DNA of 35,708 nucleotides from Spirochaeta cellobiosiphila DSM 17781 (GTDB lineage: Bacteria > Spirochaetota > Spirochaetia > DSM-17781), in assembly GCF_000426705.1 (NCBI RefSeq), contig NZ_AUFW01000021.1, positions 1-35,708 of the forward strand, given 5' to 3'. The position numbers were made by a program, and so were the translations under genes. The notes under the pieces were generated by a model, which made no database searches, was not told the DNA's origin, and saw only the letters and a list, made by a program, of their open reading frames with translations. The stretch's first letter is position 1, and the number at the start of each line of letters is the position of its first letter. Of this stretch, positions 35,363 through 35,708 are shown piece after piece.

Positions 35363-35708
35363 TTAATAGGAGTAATTTGTAGAATTATCTAAAACCATTC
35401 TAGGGGTAATGCCGCCCAAAGACGAATGAGGTCTTTCATTATTGTATATCCACATCCCTCTTGTCGCAAGTTCTTGTGCATGATAGATAGATTTGAAGAT
35501 ATTCAACTTTAGACATTCATGTCTAGCAGTTCTATTAAATCTTTCAATGTAAGCATTCTGTGTTGGCTTCCCTTTCTGGATAAAAGATAGTTCGATACAG
35601 TTTTTTCTACTCTAACTCTTAAGAGCATCACTAATGTATTCTGGTCCATTGTCACACCTTAGTCTTTGTGGTTTTCCTCTCCATTCTATTATTTGCTCAA
35701 GTGATCTA
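35363..35708 (-). pseudogene. IS3-family transposase OrfB, C-terminal part with in-frame stop
   Basis: Reading leftward from the edge the frame gives [24 protein letters not shown].., with the second catalytic Asp in CDNGPE, then ALKS, a TAG (35612-35614), SRKNCIEL and on through GKPTQNAYIERFNRT, where the Glu of the DDE triad lies, to YNNERPHSSLGGITP and a TAA at 35363-35365. In related OrfB proteins a Trp stands where this TAG is, so one TGG-to-TAG change explains it. The stop lies between the second Asp and the Glu, so this copy should not make active transposase alone. A sequencing error is possible. Confidence 0.8.

Larger units (their letters stand above)
35347..35708 (-). mobile_element. 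IS3-family insertion sequence, 3' end
   Basis: The element starts at TGTAATCCCCCCA (35347-35359), the same terminal sequence as the left IS, and contains the last part of OrfB on the minus strand. It runs off the right edge. It is oriented the same way as the left copy. Confidence 0.88.

Overview
This AT-rich window is the replication-origin neighbourhood of a bacterial chromosome. The gene order dnaA-dnaN-recF-dciA(DUF721), a dnaA-proximal gyrBA and parAB, and an archaeal-type AspRS beside gatCAB suggest a low-GC member of the Spirochaetales. That assignment is an inference from gene order and protein style; I cannot name a species.

Layout: (1) 1-311, the 5' end of an IS3-family element, whose insertion has removed the start of a DMT/EamA permease gene (312-1145). 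(2) 1.2-3.6 kb, nfeD followed by two SPFH/band-7 genes. (3) 3.7-5.5 kb, a MarR regulator overlapping a MATE exporter. (4) 5.5-9.9 kb, minus-strand gatC-gatA-gatB-aspS, a transamidosome-type operon. (5) 10.1-11.5 kb, a lone trehalase-like (alpha/alpha)6 glycosidase. (6) 11.5-14.1 kb, minus-strand dnaX-ebfC-recR; dnaX is split by a run of 11 A and very probably makes gamma and tau forms by slippage. (7) 14.1-15.3 kb, pfs and luxS (SAM-cycle detoxification and AI-2 production). (8) 15.4-16.0 kb, a minus-strand stable-RNA operon: Ser(UGA), Ser(GCU), Arg(GCG) and Ser(GGA) tRNAs, then the small SRP RNA. (9) 16.0-18.3 kb, parAB, nfu, and a short intergenic region packed with palindromes, DnaA boxes and two perfect parS sites. 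(10) 18.3-22.7 kb, gyrB-gyrA on the minus strand. (11) 23.1-30.6 kb, dnaA-dnaN-recF-dciA and then rpmH-rnpA-yidD-yidC-jag on the plus strand. (12) 30.64-30.80 kb, a tight cluster of six DnaA boxes beside AT-rich DNA, a strong oriC candidate. (13) 31.1-34.8 kb, manC, rmlA, rmlC and rmlD for nucleotide sugars of a surface polysaccharide; rmlB is absent. (14) 34.8-35.35 kb, no gene I can support. (15) 35347-35708, the 3' end of an IS with the same terminal sequence as the left one.

Genes up to gyrB are mostly on the minus strand and genes from dnaA onward are all on the plus strand. The strand switch therefore lies in the gyrB-dnaA gap, while the densest DnaA-box cluster lies 7.7 kb away, downstream of jag. 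Both window edges fall inside same-type IS copies, so this looks like a contig broken at a dispersed repeat. The most rewarding signals are the dnaX A11 slippage site, the dense cis-element array between nfu and gyrA, the post-jag DnaA-box cluster, the nondiscriminating-type AspRS coupled to GatCAB, and the apparent ATT start of the MarR gene.
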